In this document: piece after piece, positions 63,978 through 64,000 of the stretch
Layout: every line of letters begins with the position of its first letter
How positions within the stretch are numbered: the first letter of the stretch is position 1
Origin: Pseudonocardia sp. CNS-139
Lineage (GTDB): Bacteria; Actinomycetota; Actinomycetes; Mycobacteriales; Pseudonocardiaceae
NCBI GenBank assembly: GCA_001942415.1
Contig: MKJX01000144.1
Span: forward strand, 1-64,000
Reading direction: 5' to 3'
DNA: 64,000 bases
The notes under the pieces: generated by a model
Told to the model about the DNA's origin: nothing
What the model saw: the letters and a program-made list of their open reading frames with translations, nothing else
Databases searched by the model: none
Translations under genes and position numbers: made by a program

Positions 63978-64000
63978 GGCAGGCGCCGGAACGGGATCGG

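Overview
The window is very GC-rich actinobacterial DNA, most like Pseudonocardia or a close relative. Supporting signs are the conserved block rlmB-cysS / ispF-ispD-carD / lipoprotein-radA at 56.5-64 kb, which matches the mycobacterial Rv3579c-Rv3585 neighbourhood, two resuscitation-promoting-factor (Rpf) genes, a roadblock (Cvn-type) signalling operon, GTG starts, tight ATGA/GTGA start-stop overlaps, and many genes whose -10 hexamer lies 6-8 nt before the start codon (leaderless). No CRISPR array, phage or intact insertion sequence was seen. The genus is an inference.

A caution governs the whole reading. About 60 single-base indels break roughly half of the genes, including ones expected to be essential (cysS, radA). 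Where checked, most are repaired by restoring one G or C in a short homopolymer. They look like sequencing or assembly errors rather than decay, so genes are given their full reconstructed span and frame changes are noted. Two larger losses are also visible: a hydrolase/sensor-kinase junction near 20.4 kb and an internal gap in an SDR gene near 45.87 kb.

Layout. 0-6.2 kb: acyl-CoA ligase, unknown and secreted proteins, MFS exporter, DUF72, SDR plus serine hydrolase. 6.9-13.4 kb: small protein, HrpA helicase, M20 amidohydrolase, NIPSNAP. 13.35-16.65 kb: an unusual hexapeptide-repeat/cysteine-ladder protein, PRISE-like reductase, MFS transporter and a divergent MarR regulator around a 39-bp dyad. 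16.66-20 kb: acyl-CoA dehydrogenase, rhodanese, cysteine dioxygenase, SPFH-like protein. 20-24 kb: hydrolase fragment, truncated CvnA tail, cvnBCD, membrane protein behind two palindromes. 24-34.6 kb: helicase-associated protein and a molybdenum-cofactor zone (NTP transferase, moaCB, moaE, MoxR ATPase, CoxE-like VWA protein, XdhC) interleaved with two Rpf genes. 34.7-41.5 kb: GerMN lipoprotein, MarR, DHA2 exporter, thiamine genes (thiO-S-G under a TPP riboswitch; divergent thiE), DUF3159. 41.6-47.3 kb: SGNH hydrolase, ectABCD, SDR, phosphotransferase, tRNA-Thr. 47.4-56.5 kb: ThrE-like exporter, otsAB, TetR, LacI, zinc-type ABC importer, DUF2975/XRE pair. 56.5-64 kb: rlmB, cysS, VOC protein, ispF, ispD, carD, lipoprotein, radA.

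Functional themes are osmoprotection (ectoine/hydroxyectoine and trehalose), Moco supply with accessory factors for a molybdenum hydroxylase whose structural subunits are not in the window, thiamine and isoprenoid synthesis, and resuscitation/cell-wall remodelling. The Rpf genes share a promoter layout and structured leaders, and one has an upstream Crp-like site. The most novel-looking item is the 18-hexad repeat protein at 13.35-13.86 kb, whose last six repeats place cysteine at every third residue.
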